A DNA stretch of 64,000 nt, from contig CM114272.1 in the NCBI GenBank assembly GCA_050084515.1, positions 40,548,001-40,612,000 on the forward strand. Reading direction: 5' to 3'. The translations under genes were made by a program, and so were the position numbers. Under the pieces are notes generated by a model that was not told the origin of the DNA, made no database searches, and saw nothing but the letters and a program-made list of their open reading frames with translations. How positions within the stretch are numbered: position 1 is the first letter of the stretch; each line of letters starts with the position of its first letter. Source of the DNA: Blasia pusilla. Taxonomy: Eukaryota > Marchantiophyta > Marchantiopsida > Blasiales. Below are positions 22,801-35,559 of this stretch, piece after piece.

Positions 22801-25489
22801 GTGCCCCTCTCACACGATCACTCTCAACCTCGCGAGTAATCACTCAATCACTCAAACTAAACATGCGGCACTCAATCTACACTCTCTCTCACTGACGTAT
22901 GATGTGCGGCAACAAGCGGCGTGTTACAGAAAATAGACTATTGTCATATCATCTCATGGACAGGACATACCCTCAACTATGGACATCCCACACATGTCTA
23001 TGTCCCTTAAACCCATACATCAATGATGCTCTCAGCATTTGCACTAAACCCAATATCCCAAATCACTACCCAATACCCGGAATTCCCTCACACGGGTCAG
23101 GCAAAAGACCAGAATGGGTAACTTGACACAAATGTCGATGTCGCTCCTCAGCAACTGAAAATCCCGACCCCAACTCGGTTGTAAAGACAACTCCTCCAAA
23201 TAGTACGTCGTACTCCCCTAGTAATGATGATGCTCCAAACCTCCTCGATGTGCGATGCGGGTCCAACGATACGGTGCGACACGGAACGACTACAAATGGC
23301 ATGTCACTCGGGAATGGATGCGGCACTCGACGGCATACCCTCCTCAATAAAAAAAACAGGCTCTACTCCCCAATGATAGTGCGGCTCTGCGATCGAGATG
23401 ATGCAGTTTGGCCATGAGCGGCATGGTGCGGAAATCGGCGGCACGTTGCGGCTACGGGCGTCACGGCACGGTACTCGATCGTAATCGAGTGGCTACCAAT
23501 CACAACATAAGAAGCAGAAGAGAAATGGCGACCCCATCAATCCAAGATGTCCCCTGTCATCGTTGAGCGGATAGTCCCAGCTAGTCGGTGTGTCGGCGGC
23601 GGCCAAAAAAATCTTAGGCGGCGCAAATAAAAAAAAAACGGTTGTCAATTACTCAACGGCCACTAATGGCAGCAGCATAAGTTACGGCAGGGCAGGGTGA
23701 CATCTAGGGAGTCGAAACATCAACGGCAAGTCGGCAACAGTAGCGCCGTTGGAGACACAGTACTTGAGGAGGCGGGCCCGCTCGGTGGGAGAGTCGAATG
23801 TCACGCATGCGGCCCTAAGGCGGGATCCGCGGCAGGATGCGCGGAGTAGGTCACGTTAGGGCAGAAGCATCGACGCGGGTTTTGTGGCAGCAGTTCGGTA
23901 GCCACGGCTGGAGCAATGATCGGGGAGATCCGGGGTTACGAGTATTGCTAGCCGGTTAAATTTGGGACTTTCCGATTGATTTAAAAGTTGCCTACGAAAA
24001 CCGGCTGGAATTCGAGGAGGTCCTTTGTATTTCGTTTCTGAAAACCGATTCAAAATCCGGAATTATCATTTCCGATTGGACATTCCCGGCGATGGACCGC
24101 GTCCCGCGAAAAAACTCCCCGAACCCTGGGCTGGAGGCTGCGAACCCCCAAGGCTACGTCTACGTGCGGACGATTGGTCCGAGACGGCGTCGGAAGTAGT
24201 AACGCGGACTTGGGGTGAGCAGCAATGACGGACACAGTTGGTAAGAGCGGGGACATGGTGATAGCCGGGAGAGGGATGTCCATCAAGGTCAGCGGCAATG
24301 GAGGGGCTACCACACAGACTGAAGGCGGGACGCGCCAAGTGAGGCGCCGACTGCGGTCCACCTCGGACAGAAGCAGCGCGGTTCCGCGGTGCGACGTGGT
24401 AGGCACGGTTCAGGACGCGGCTGCATGGCATGCAGTACCCAGTGGCAACAAAGGCGGAGTTGGCGGCTAAGTGCAACAGCGGCCGCGTTCATGTTAAAGC
24501 CGTAGCAGGTGTGGCTGTAATTAGTCTGTGAGAATTAACAATAGAATTATTTTCAGCGGGCACAAGGCGCAACGGCGGTCGGTTGCGACAGCCGGAGCAA
24601 ACAATTGCGCCCGACTAGGTACAACGGTGCATGCAAAGCTGTGGAAGTGCGGGAATAGACGGCCACGACGGACCCAGTAAGGTCAACAGGCTCCAGCATA
24701 GGGCAGAAGTCGTGCCTTGCACGCCAGCACAGAACGCAGGCGGCGTGTCACCGTCGGCGAAGGCTCCGCGGCTATGCGGAAGCGGATCGCCCACGGCCCC
24801 TTCTCCCCCAATTTTTCTAAAATATCCCTTTAAATAAGGATTTCTATATTTCTGCCTAACTTGATTGCCCCTCTTCTCACATTGCTCTGATTTAGCTATT
24901 TCTCCCCAAATTTCTCCTAAACTTGAGGGTCAACACTCCCAAACATAACTTTTCACTCAATTTCTACCTCAAAGATTTCCGTCGTGGCCGTCTATTCCCT
25001 AAGATAACAACGAATTTATTTTTCTATCCATCAACAAGGATTTTTGGAACAGTGGCCATGGCAACCACACGGAACTGTTGTAACTTCTTGCTCAGACAAT
25101 GAAATCGTGCACCGTTTCCTCCACAATGTGCACAACTTCTTGATCAATGACCTCATTAAATTTGTTTCTCCATTTGATCTCCCAATAAAAACTGGCGCGG
25201 ATTGTCGTGCAGCCCAACGTCTCTTTCTCCTACAAAAATTTTGGTGCTCCTAAGAGCATCGGCATGGAGCAACTCGCTACCATACTCAATCTCTACCAAA
25301 ATTTGGACAGCGCTTCCGCGCGCCACTCTCTTGTACGAAAAATCAGCAAGAAATGACATCAAATGAATGGCTCCTGCTCCCATGAGCACTCCTGTGAGCC
25401 ATGAAGCAGGGAACACGATCTTCTAACCTGCAAAAAACAGCAAACACCAGCAAGCTCCTTCATTGTAGCTCTCAAATCCTCGTTCTCTC
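22801..25489 (-). other. Non-coding leader of copy 1
   Basis: A 2.7 kb stretch lies between block B1 and gag. It is GC-rich between about 23400 and 24800. Parts recur at 4810-5400 and 58255-58500, which marks it as part of the element. I see no tRNA-complementary primer site of the usual initiator-methionine type after B1. The overlapping open frames on both strands at 24025-24500 have no motifs. Confidence 0.6.
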
Positions 25490-26096
<607 letters not shown>

Positions 26097-26100
26097 AAGG

Positions 26101-27720
26101 TAAGACATCCTTAATCTACGAAAGAACGTGATCTCTCTTGGTGTGTTGGAGGAAAATGGATGCAAATTGGTAGTTGAGAATGAAGTTCTAAGAGTTTCAA
26201 AAGAAGCCATGATCTTGATGAAAGGCAAGAATGTTGGAACCTTGTACAATCTTCAAGGTGAGACAATTGTGCGTGGAGTTGCTGTAGCATCCGATCCACA
26301 ATAATGGAGATGTAATAAACATGATGTAATCATGGCACTTGCTATTAGATCATGTGAGCAAATATGGATTGAGGGAGCTATCAAAATGTAAGTTTATCAA
26401 AGGAATGAAGTCCTATAAATTGGATTCCTATGAGCATTTCGTGATGGCAAACAACGTAGAGTGAACTTCACTATTAGTGTACATTAGACAAAGGGAGCTC
26501 TAGATTATACACATCCACATATGGGGTTTTGCACTTGTTTCTTTGGAATCTAGAGCGTTGTATTTGTCACCTTTGTGGATGACTACTCTAAGCAGATGTG
26601 GATTTATTTCTTGAAGAAGAATTCAAAGGTATTCTCTATCTTCACAGAATAGAACACAATAGTATAGAAGAAAACTAATGAAAAGACCAAGCGTATACGA
26701 TCTAGCAAAGGTGGAGAGTATCAGTCTAGGCAATTAGAAGAATTCTAGAAGGAGGAAGGCATCATCTACCACGTCACCACTCCTACTATATCTCAACAAA
26801 ATAGAATGGTAGAGCAATTGAACTGTACACTATTAGAGAGAGAGCATCCAAGGTGTTGAGCAATCCAAGAATGAAGAAGAGATTCTAGATATCAGTTCTA
26901 AATACGGTGTGTTATCTCATGAATCTATTCTCTACTATTGCTTTTGGATATAAAATTACTGTAGAGTTGTGGCATGGTACTCCCGCACATTACTCTTTAC
27001 TTTGGGCATTTGGATGCCCTACAGATTTTCATGTTCAACAAGACAAGGGGTCTAAGCTAGACCCAAAGGCCAAAATATGCATCTTTCTAGGATATCAAAA
27101 GGAGAGTGAAAGGGTATAGACTGTGGGATCCTAATCCATGCATGATTGATGTGAGTAGAGATGTGTCTTTTGATGAGAAGCCTATCTTGAAAGGCTAGAT
27201 TCCAAGTAAGGTAAAAGATGAAAGTCAAGTTTTTTAGGCTTTAGAGGTAGAGTTAGATATTGGTGATAGGATTGTCTTATAATCAAGGTCTAAGAGTCCT
27301 CTTGCAATTCAAAGTGCACGACAACTTCACACGTCAGATAGATTTAGGATACCCTCCAAGCGTTTGGGCTTTTCAAATTTAGATGCTTTGGCATTGTCCC
27401 TTCTTATAAAGAATGGGGAGCCTTCATGCTACAAAGAATCTTGGAGGTTTGAGAGCGGCTGAAGTATATGCTTGTGATGCAAGAAGAGATGGAGTGTCTT
27501 TGACACAATCATACTTGGGACTTAGTACGGTTTCCTAAGGGCAAGAAGGAAATTGGCTATAGATTGGTGTATCGAAGGAAGGAAGGACTTCTTGAGAGTG
27601 GTGGAGATAGATACAAGGAAAGACTTGTGGCAAAGGAACATGCCTAAAGGTAAGGTATTGACTTCAATGAGAATTTCTCACCAATAGTAACCAGTATGCG
27701 CCCCATTTTAGGATTTTGAG
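26101..27720 (+). pseudogene. Ty1/copia GAG-pre-integrase, integrase and start of reverse transcriptase
   Basis: The reading resumes at VRHP and continues with ERDLSWCV or, in the next frame, VISLGVLEENGCKLVVE and VSKEAMILMKGKNVGTLYNL, the GAG-pre-integrase domain. The integrase follows: VTFVDDYSKQMWIYFLKK with a catalytic aspartate, SSKGGEYQS, GIIYHVTTP, then FLGYQKESE near 27100. The reverse transcriptase begins with HNHTWDLV, RFPKGKKEIGYRLVY and DFNENFSPIV near 27690. Frameshifts and stops are common. The element was in place before copies 1 and 2 inserted. Confidence 0.87.
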
Positions 27721-27770
27721 TTTTATGATGGAATAGTCGTATTCGGATTCTTGCTAACACGTGAGTAGGG

Positions 27771-28250
27771 TGTCATGACCATACGGATTATGTCGTAGAG
27801 TATGGTGTGCTAGTAGAGGCCATTCCTTATGTAGGACCGTAGTGGATTGGTAGAGATGCGGTTCCATACATAGGGTTGGAGGTTAGTCAGTTGGGGGTGA
27901 CTTTCCCAGTAGGGCCCGCTCTTAGGTTGGAGGATATAAGGTGGAGTGCACTCAAAGAACAGTCAGTTCTTTGAGTTGAGCCTGTTGCGTTGGGAGTTAG
28001 CCGTGGTAGTGAGTAGAGCTCTTGGCTATGGTGTTTCCCGCAAGCTTCGACCTGGATTCTCCCATCGTGGAGTGGGTTTGGCTCGATTGTATGTGATTGT
28101 AAACGTGTTTTATGACAGTAGGTCTTTCACGCATTTTGCTCAAAGAACTGGAGTAGATCGATGGTAGCTTCAATTGTAGATCAGTAGGATCTGGTTAGGG
28201 CTGATTGTGTACTCAGCCGTGGATGTTCGGGGCTTGTTGCCTATGTTGGA
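27771..28250 (+). repeat. Block B of copy 2 (5' terminal block)
   Basis: It starts TGTCATGACC. A GAGGATATAAGG near 27932 sits where copy 3 has GGGTATAAGAG, so it is a possible promoter TATA element. The right limit is not defined because no second B is present in this copy for comparison, and sequence divergence from copies 1 and 3 is high. Confidence 0.5.
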
Positions 28251-29898
28251 GGTGTGAATCAGGTGCGTGGTTGGTTGGGAAAGAAGCGCCTTGCTGAGAG
28301 CTTTCCAACGCGCTATAGATCGCCGGATTTCGTCAAGGGAGTTGGAAGTTATCAAGCATTGAAGATTCTAGTTCGTGTTCGACAGTTTTATGATGTGGAG
28401 AGCTTGGAGTGCGGAAGCTCTGTTGAAGTTCATCCAGATCGGGTGAGAGGTTCCTATTGCTACTTGTATTGTAATCTCATGTGAAGCTATCTGCTCGAGT
28501 GCGTGGAGCGTTGCGGATTTCTGCGTGCATGAAACTTGGCGGAAGCGCTGTCGGATTTGCGGTTCTAGAGGTGTATGGACAGCAAGTTTATCTGATTTTT
28601 AGCTCGGATTACGGAGCTCAGTTGTAGCTGAGTTTTTGTGGGGAGATAGCTATGGTGTTCAATTGAATTCTGATCGAAACAGATTTGATTTCGGTCACGT
28701 ATTTGTGAAGTAATTTCTGATCGAAATTTCGCGGACTAGCTCAAGGTCTGGCTATGGTGGACAGCGGATCGGAGGGGCTAGTTGGTTGGTGACTCGTTCA
28801 TTGTTGGAGACGCCTATCCCATTGGGGGCGCCCTGGTTGGACCTCTCTCCATAGCGAAGCATGGCGAAGCATGGCGAACGGGGCGATAGGGGCATGTCTC
28901 GAGCATTTCTCGGCGTTTTTCGCTTCGAGGCAACTCGTGGTAGCTCGGGGCGAGTGGGCGTGAGAGGCGGAGTAAGGAGCAAGGAGCAAGCAAGCAAGCT
29001 TGCTTGCTTGGGCATGAGGCAATTTTTGCAGGAGTTGGGATTTGAGTTTTGCATAATCGGTCACCCATCTTTGGGCTATTCGCTGGAGGACGCTTTTAAT
29101 CGCTGAGTTCTTAACTATGCGGTGTCTGTGCATGTTGTAGCTCATTTGGTGTTGTTCGGAGATGTGTTAGGCGCTTTATGCATCTCAGGTTTTTGGTTGA
29201 TGTAACTCTAGCGCATAGTACGGTGTAGCCTCTCCATGCAGGTGATATTTTAGTCTTTGCGAGTTCGACTAGTACGCGTCATCGACCCCGGCGGAGTAGC
29301 TATTGCGTTAGAATTGTGTGGTGGGTTTTGTGGATTCAGGGGGCACCACGTTTGGTGGATTGTGTTACCTTGATTTCCATTTGCGGTTGGAGGGTTGTCG
29401 TTGGACTTCCTGTGTTTCGATCCCCTCCATCGTGCTTCTTGATTGCGCGCCCATTGTTAGGGTTGACGCTGATTTCCAGAGTAGTGTTACTCCTGTGTGC
29501 TACTGATAGTGAGGCTGGAATGATGACCAGTAGACCGTGGGAGGCTTCTTGTAGTGATGAGAGGTTATATTGCCTACACCCATAGCTAGTAGAGCTACAA
29601 TAGTAGAGCGACATTGACGTCACTTGGGTAATTTGGTGGTGGTGCGGCATCGACGTTGGTCATCACAGAGCTGTCGGGTGGTGTGGTTGGGGACCGTGGT
29701 GCGGACACTGGTGGTTTCACACGGAGTGGATTTAGGTATCGGCTACCTTTTCCACTTCCGACGGTTGATGAAGAGGAGGACGAGGGTGTTCCAAACACCG
29801 AGTCTTCTACGTTGTTATCGAGTGTTGCAGCTCCATTGATTTGGGACATGGACGGTGGATATGGGGCCATGAAGGGCCCACGATGATACTCGGGTGCA
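28251..29898 (+). other. Leader of copy 2
   Basis: No gag motif is visible before about 29890. A perfect inverted word AGCAAGCAAGC-TTGCTTGCTTG lies at 28988-29009. Open frames at 28752-29145 (minus) and 29316-29886 (both strands) show no recognisable domain. Confidence 0.5.
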
Positions 29899-30644
29899 GT
29901 GGGCACCATTGAGTTGGAGGACTTCATGCAGGAGTTTGATACGTGGTGTGATATGCAGATGTTGCGGAACGCCACGTTGTTTACACCCTTCTTGGCTTGG
30001 AAGGGGTTGTTTCACCACTTGGAAGGACCACCCATGGATGATTACCATGAGTTTAGGAGGGACCATGTTGCTGAGATTGAGGCATGGAGACAATATTGGT
30101 CTCCAGGATATGTGTCTATCACCCATGGTGGTATTGGTAGTAGTGCTCCTACTATGCCAGACCCGGCGTTGAGTGGTGTGAGTACGAGCCGGAGTGGGGG
30201 TACCGGTGGAGGTACTAGTGGGGTACTAGTGGAGGTACAAGTGCTCCACCATCGTTCAGCCCGGTTGAGAGTTCTTCAAGAGGTTGAAGAAGAACTATCG
30301 AGGAGTGAAGACGGAGAAGTTGAGGAATCTTCAGGACTTTGAGCTAAAGACGGTGAGAGTCTTCGTGAGGCATACACTCGTATGCGACGCTTGATTTCGA
30401 TTACCAGGTGTGTGACCGAGGATCAGCAGATCAATTTTGGTATGGGATCTTGGACAGAGATTTGCGCCAGAGGGTACGTGATGCTACTCTTATGAGTGAT
30501 GATTCACCCACATTGACCCATGTGTTTGCTCTATCCGAGAAGATTGAGCTTAACATGGTGAAGGAGAGAGTGGTGACATCCGCATTCAAGAGGGGATACA
30601 ACTACTACTTCTCGGGTTCAGCCGCCCACCTCACAATCTCGTAG
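29899..30644 (+). pseudogene. Gag of copy 2
   Basis: The frame carries GTIELEDFMQEFDTW, FLAWKGLFHHLEGPPMDDYH and EIEAWRQYW, parallel to copies 1 and 3. After a stop, the frame at 30408-30644 continues with FWYGILDRDLRQRVRD and LSEKIELNMVKERVV. The N-terminal half of the gag is well kept and the C-terminal half is frameshifted. Confidence 0.82.
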
Positions 30645-30744
30645 TAGTGGTGGTGGTAGTAGTAGTGGGAGTCGTGGGGGGTACACGCGACCTCAGTCAA
30701 GTCCTAGAGGGACATTTGTGCAGAGACCATTGCCTTCATTTGCT

Positions 30745-31060
30745 GCCCCGCAGCAAGAAGGCGATCATGTTGGACATGTGGAGGTGATCATGTTAGGAAG
30801 TTTTGTCCCCAAGAGGATGGGAGACGGACTTTGGAGGATGGGCCTGGTCGGCCCCAACTCAGTGTGATCATTGCGGGAGACTAGGTCATCCTCGAGAGCG
30901 TTGCTTTGATCTCCATCCGAGTTGAGATCAGGCCGTGGCCGTGGTGGAGTAGCTCCGAGAGGCCGAGGTGGTAGAGGTGGTAGGGGTGGTAGAGGTGGAC
31001 CAGTGGTTGGAGAGCCTCACGGTGGCTACCCCTACCACTACGACAGAGTCGACTATGGCG
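30745..31060 (+). pseudogene. Gag zinc knuckles and RG-rich tail of copy 2
   Basis: Two nucleocapsid knuckles are legible: CWTCGGDHVRKFC (C-x2-C-x3-H-x4-C) near 30769 and CDHCGRLGHPRERC (C-x2-C-x4-H-x4-C) near 30868. They are followed by a glycine/arginine-rich segment (RGRGGVAPRGRGG at about 30930-30980) typical of RNA-binding tails. The frame is interrupted. Confidence 0.8.
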
Positions 31061-31559
31061 CCAGGATTGAGAGTTGGAGCAGAAGTTGGCTACTATGGTG
31101 GTATCCAAGATAGATCGGTTCGGGGAGCAGGGCTTCCACCTCTTATGGAGGGGATGATCTCTCTTATATGGCGAGTGCAAAGAAAAAAGTTGAGGCATCA
31201 GCTGCGATTTGAGAGGAGCCACTCGAGCGTCGAGCCACGTGGTGCTCTCAGGAGTTGGACCCACAGAGGGGTGAGGCTGGAGGCAAAGGCTAGGCTTCCC
31301 TAGTCATTCTTGTTATCCGAGGTGCTTAGGACTCCATCCATGGTTCCTACGCAGCCTATTGAGCCGACAGTGGGGACTGAGGCATCTACATCGCGTGTAG
31401 TAGACACGGATGCAGCATCCAATGCAGTATTGCGGATGGCAACTTCAGTGTTGGGATCCCCATTGTTTTCGGCCACGAGCGATGGCTTTAGGAGTTGACT
31501 TAGCTCTGTATTTGATTAGCGACCACGTTGTGTGAACGTGGGGTGTTACTCCTACACGT

Positions 31560-32000
31560 GTTGAGGTGGATGAGGGTGTTGCGGTGGAGCGACCCTCTAT
31601 GTCGGGAGTAGCATTGAGTACGGTGCTACTGGCAGCAAAGCGGCGGCGAAGATGGATGCATTACCAGCCCGGCCAGCCATTGATCGTGAGAGGCTTACAC
31701 CTGGTGTATGTATGTTGGACAACCAGAGTGGGATCTTCCGATTGGTGAGTCCTACAGGACAGGTGTATAGACCAGATAGAGTCTTGTTAGACTCGGTGCC
31801 CAACCTTGATGTTGGGAAAGGCGGCATGTATTGGTTTGGGTATTCGGAGGTCGAGCTTGAGCCTTGCCCATTCCGATTCAAACATCACTTGGAGGAGCCA
31901 ATGATAGGTCTCAATTCATGACACGGGAAAAGTTTTTCATGCAGTTGAGACCAGATCATGCGATCGATAGCTCCCGGTTGGGAGTATCTCACGATAGTCA
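31560..32000 (+). pseudogene. Aspartic protease of copy 2
   Basis: RPDRVLLDSVPNLDVGKG at about 31780-31820 parallels the active-site loop of copies 1 and 3, but the third residue of the D-S-G triad is changed. The preceding PGVCMLDNQSGIFRLVSPTG is conserved. SYDVLVGGA near 32010-32040 supplies the second protease motif in another frame. Confidence 0.72.
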
Positions 32001-32510
32001 CATCGGCCGAGTCGTATGATGTACTAGTTGGAGGAGCGTGATTGTACCCGATGGGTTTTCAAATGGATTATTCTTGGATCGAGACGTCTTTACAGACCTG
32101 GTTGGCAGTCCGGGATGGACGTATGAGCCAAGTTCTTGTGAGATTTATTTCGGGGCTCGACCAGAGGGTCTTCCCAACAAAGTGTTAGCATCTGTGGCTG
32201 GTTTTAGTGGAGTAGTCACTTGGCCAGAGACTTTTTGAGGGTAATGTTTTTGCTATGGATTCTCCCGCGCATGAGGAGGTAGAGGAGGTCCCTATTTTTG
32301 CAGCAAAGTGGCATCCTCATCGTTGGATGTGCCACTTTGGAGTTCAGCGGTGCACTACGGCAGAGGCGTCGCCTAGTGCAGAGGCTTGGTGTGAGGTCAT
32401 ATATACCTCACGAGGAAGAGGAGGCCCCACGGCGGACTCCTACTACGCTCAGTTAGGTTATCCCCTTTGGATACTACATCCATTGTATGGCAAGTATCCG
32501 CGGAGGGTAT
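32001..32510 (+). pseudogene. Protease-DNMT connector of copy 2
   Basis: VLASVAGFSGVVTWPETF near 32190-32235 aligns with the AAFSSAITWPSDLIEG segment of copy 1, and MDSPAHEEVEEVP follows. This is the same unexplained linker as in the other copies. It is frameshifted near 32238. Confidence 0.55.
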
Positions 32511-32514
32511 TTGT

Positions 32515-33480
32515 GTGTTAGATCTCTTTGGTGGGATTGGTTTGGTTTGGTCAGATGTTGCAGCCGGTATTCTGTCGGAGATACGTGTATGTGGAGCAAG
32601 ATGAGACGGCCCAGAGAGTCTCATCTCGACATATTGGTCGATTGATGCGGAGATACCCTGAGTTGTTGCCGCCATCAGCTATTCGTGGGTACCAGCGTGC
32701 TTTACCATCACACATTGCATTGTTGAAGCGCAGGACCTTAAGAGGGTTGGTCCTGTGGATTTGGTGATTCTTTGGATGGCCATGTCGGGTCATACACGTC
32801 TTTGGTCGTGGTGAGGGATTACATGACCCTAGGTCTCGATTGTTTTGGGAGATGTTACGGGTGTTACGACATCTTGGTTCATCGCACGCACGTGCTCTAG
32901 CTTACATTCGGAGAATGTTCCATTGTTGGGTGACACTCGGACCGGATGATGGCGAGTGTTCATGAGGTGCGGTCTTGGATTGGACCAGCGGTGTTGTTGG
33001 ATGCGCCATGAAGTTGGCTCAGCGTGCACATCGTCCACGCTTGTGGTGGACAAACTTGTTGCCTAGGGAGGTTCTACGTCGAGCATATGATGTAGTGCAG
33101 CGGGATCCTCGCCTTACAATGGATAGTATCTTGGATACTGGGCGACTTTCTCAAGTGGTGAGGGTTATTGATCGGTCACCCATGGCAGTGGTGAACCGTG
33201 TGGGGCGACCTAGGATGGCACTACCCACATTTGTGAGTTTTCCTCGTCACATGCCTACAGGAAGGTGGTCGGGGCTTGTATGGGATTCTCATGTGCGACA
33301 ATTGGTGGAGCCTAACGCTGATGAGAGAGCGTGCGATGGGATTTGCTATGATGTGTGACGGTTGCTTCTATTTCTGAGGCTTCACGACGTCATGTGTTGG
33401 GTCAGGCCATGGACCTGAATTGTTTGACTTGGATTTTGAGTCTTGGTATGGGCGAGCAGCGTCGACTTCGGACTATGTCT
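32515..33480 (+). pseudogene. DNMT3-like methyltransferase domain of copy 2
   Basis: Motif I reads VLDLFGGIGLVWSDVAAG (32515 on), then IRVYVEQDETAQRV. Motif IV is frameshifted, with GWPC legible in a second frame near 32775. Motif VI ENVPLLGDTRT is in a third frame near 32920. Motif VIII is clear as AHRPRLWWTNLLPREVLRRA (33029 on). EPNADER plus a frameshifted MGF gives motif IX near 33315, and SEASRRHVLGQAMDLN gives motif X near 33375. The order and spacing match copy 1, which confirms that the domain belongs to the family and not to a single capture event. It is inactive through several frameshifts. Confidence 0.85.
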
Positions 33481-33696
33481 GTGGGTCTTCCACCCCTTGT
33501 AATGAGCTCGATGGCTACCGGGACGGTAGAGGCATCGGCTGGGGGCGAGGAGAGTAGTATTTTGCATCCTTGGAGTAAATGGGATGTAATGGCTGGGCAT
33601 GTGGAGTTGGTTGCTCATGCTGGTGGAGGAGTTATTTGCTCAGATGATGGTGTAGCTAAGGGTGTACCATCTTGTGAGGGGGTTGCGTAGCAGCCA

Positions 33697-34700
33697 ATGG
33701 CATCGTCCTCTCCCTCTAGTGTGCCAGTGGAGGAGACTTGGGAGCCATTACTTGGGCCCAAGCTTACGGGAGGTGAGAAACGACGCTTGACACAGTTCCT
33801 ACGTGCTTATAGGAGTTGTTTTGCCTTTAGCATGAAGGAGTTGGGTTCTCTGGTTGGACCCGGTATACGGATTGATTTGGCTAGTGATACGCCAATCTTC
33901 CGTCGTCCCTACCGATATAGTGATATGGAGAGGGACTTGATTCAGAGTAGGACGTTGGACCTTTTGGAGGCTGGATTAGTGGAGTTGTCGCATGGAGAGT
34001 ATGCATCAGCCACTGTCATGCCTGCTAAAAAGGATATGCATGGCAACTACACGGATAGGCGGATGTGTGGAGATTACCGTCCTATCAATCGGAAAACCAA
34101 GGCCGATAGGTATGCCATGCCTACACCTGAGGAGATCTTTGATGTGGGTGGGACAGGCAAAGATTTTCAGTACTTTGGATCTTCGGGCAGGATACCATCA
34201 ATTGCCGATTCGGGAGAGTGACAAGGCCAAGACAACATTTTGGGGTGTCAACTCTCATGGCAAGGATTGTTTGTACCAGTGGAAATTCTTACCCTTTGGG
34301 TTGAAGAATGCACCTGCCGAGTTTCAAAGTGTGATGGACAGGATCCTAGCAGGGTTGGATTTTGTTCGGTGTTACATTGATGATATCTTGGTGTTCAGTA
34401 ACACGGTGGAGGAACATCAGATACATTTGCAGATGGTGTTTGAGCGGTTGAAAGCTCATGGTCTACGTTTGCATCCATGAAAGTGTAAGTTCTTCCATGA
34501 GGATGTTGAGTACTTGGGTCATGTGATCTATCCAGGTGGTTTGGGAGTTCAGCAAGCAAAGGTGGAGGCTATTGCACTTATTCCGCGTCGGGTAGATGTG
34601 AGTAGAGTTCGAGCATTCATGGGATTGGCGAACTACTATCGGAGGTATGTGAAGGGATTTAGTGCTATGGCAAAGCCTTTGAACCAATTGCTGAAATCAG
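33697..34700 (+). pseudogene. Reverse transcriptase of copy 2
   Basis: An open start (from 33697) carries EETWEPLLGPKLTGGEKRRL and IFRRPYRYSDMERDLIQ. It continues with MPAKKDMHGNYTDRRMCGDY and PINRKTKADRYAMPTPEE. After a frameshift near 34170, FWGVNSHGKDCLYQWKFLPF, APAEFQSVMDRILAG and CYIDDILVFS follow. The YxDD catalytic pair is therefore present here. KCKFFHEDVEYLGHVIYPGG and FMGLANYYRRY complete the thumb region. One stop lies near 34480. Confidence 0.88.
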
Positions 34701-35180
34701 ATCAAGAGTGGCACTGGGGAGATGATCAGGAGAGAGCTTTTGTGGAGTTTAAGGCCCAGTTGGTGGCGGCGCCTATCTTGAGGAGACCTATCGAGGGCGC
34801 CCATTTCAGATTACACACGATTGGAGTAGGTTGGGACTTGGAGCGGTGTTGACACAACATGATGATGAGCACATGGAGTTTGTGGTGGCCTATGCAAGTC
34901 GTTCGAATAATGCAATGAGTCGCGCTATAGTTCATATGAGGGAGAGTGCTTGGCAAGAGTGTGGGTGGGCACACTTTAGGTGTTACTTGTTTGGCACCCG
35001 CCAGTTTACCCTTGTTACTGATCACCAACCGCTCAAGTGGTTGATGGAGTCGGACAAGCTTACAGGGAAGCTTGCACGGTGGGCTCTTATCTTACAGAGT
35101 ATGACTTCCAGGTGGTACATAGACCTGGAGTTGCCAACCTTGATCTTTGATGGGTTGAGTAGGAACCCATGTACTAGCCA
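34701..35180 (+). pseudogene. RNase H of copy 2
   Basis: After a frameshift near 34835 the frame carries GLGAVLTQHDDEHMEFVVAY, ASRSNNAMSRA and FTLVTDHQPLKWLMESDKL, the Ty3/gypsy RNase H core including the TDH aspartate. LARWALILQ follows and FDGLSRNPC closes the tether. It removes RNA from the RNA-DNA hybrid during reverse transcription. Confidence 0.85.
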
Positions 35181-35559
35181 AGCCAAGAGGATACAACAGG
35201 GGGCTAGATGGCATGGCGAGGTTGATGAGGAGATGGTGCCAGGTTGGCATGCATCCGCCTTTTTATGTTGGTTAGGGGTGGACTCTAGTATGGAGAACCA
35301 CATGATATCTTACTCTAGTCAAAGGGTAGATGGCCAGCCTTCAGATCCTAAGGTTGGAGATGGTGGTACGGATCAGCGTGATATTCATGATGATGCGTTG
35401 GTGTTGGAGTTCCTACGGACCAGTAGGGTGCCAGGCATAGTGAGTGCCAAGGAGCGAGACCGTGTTCTTCAACGTGCTAAGAGGTATCGATTGGAGGGAA
35501 CACATATTCTCCACGTGTGGGAGGATGGTAGAGTACGAGTAGTGCCACATTTGGCTTAG

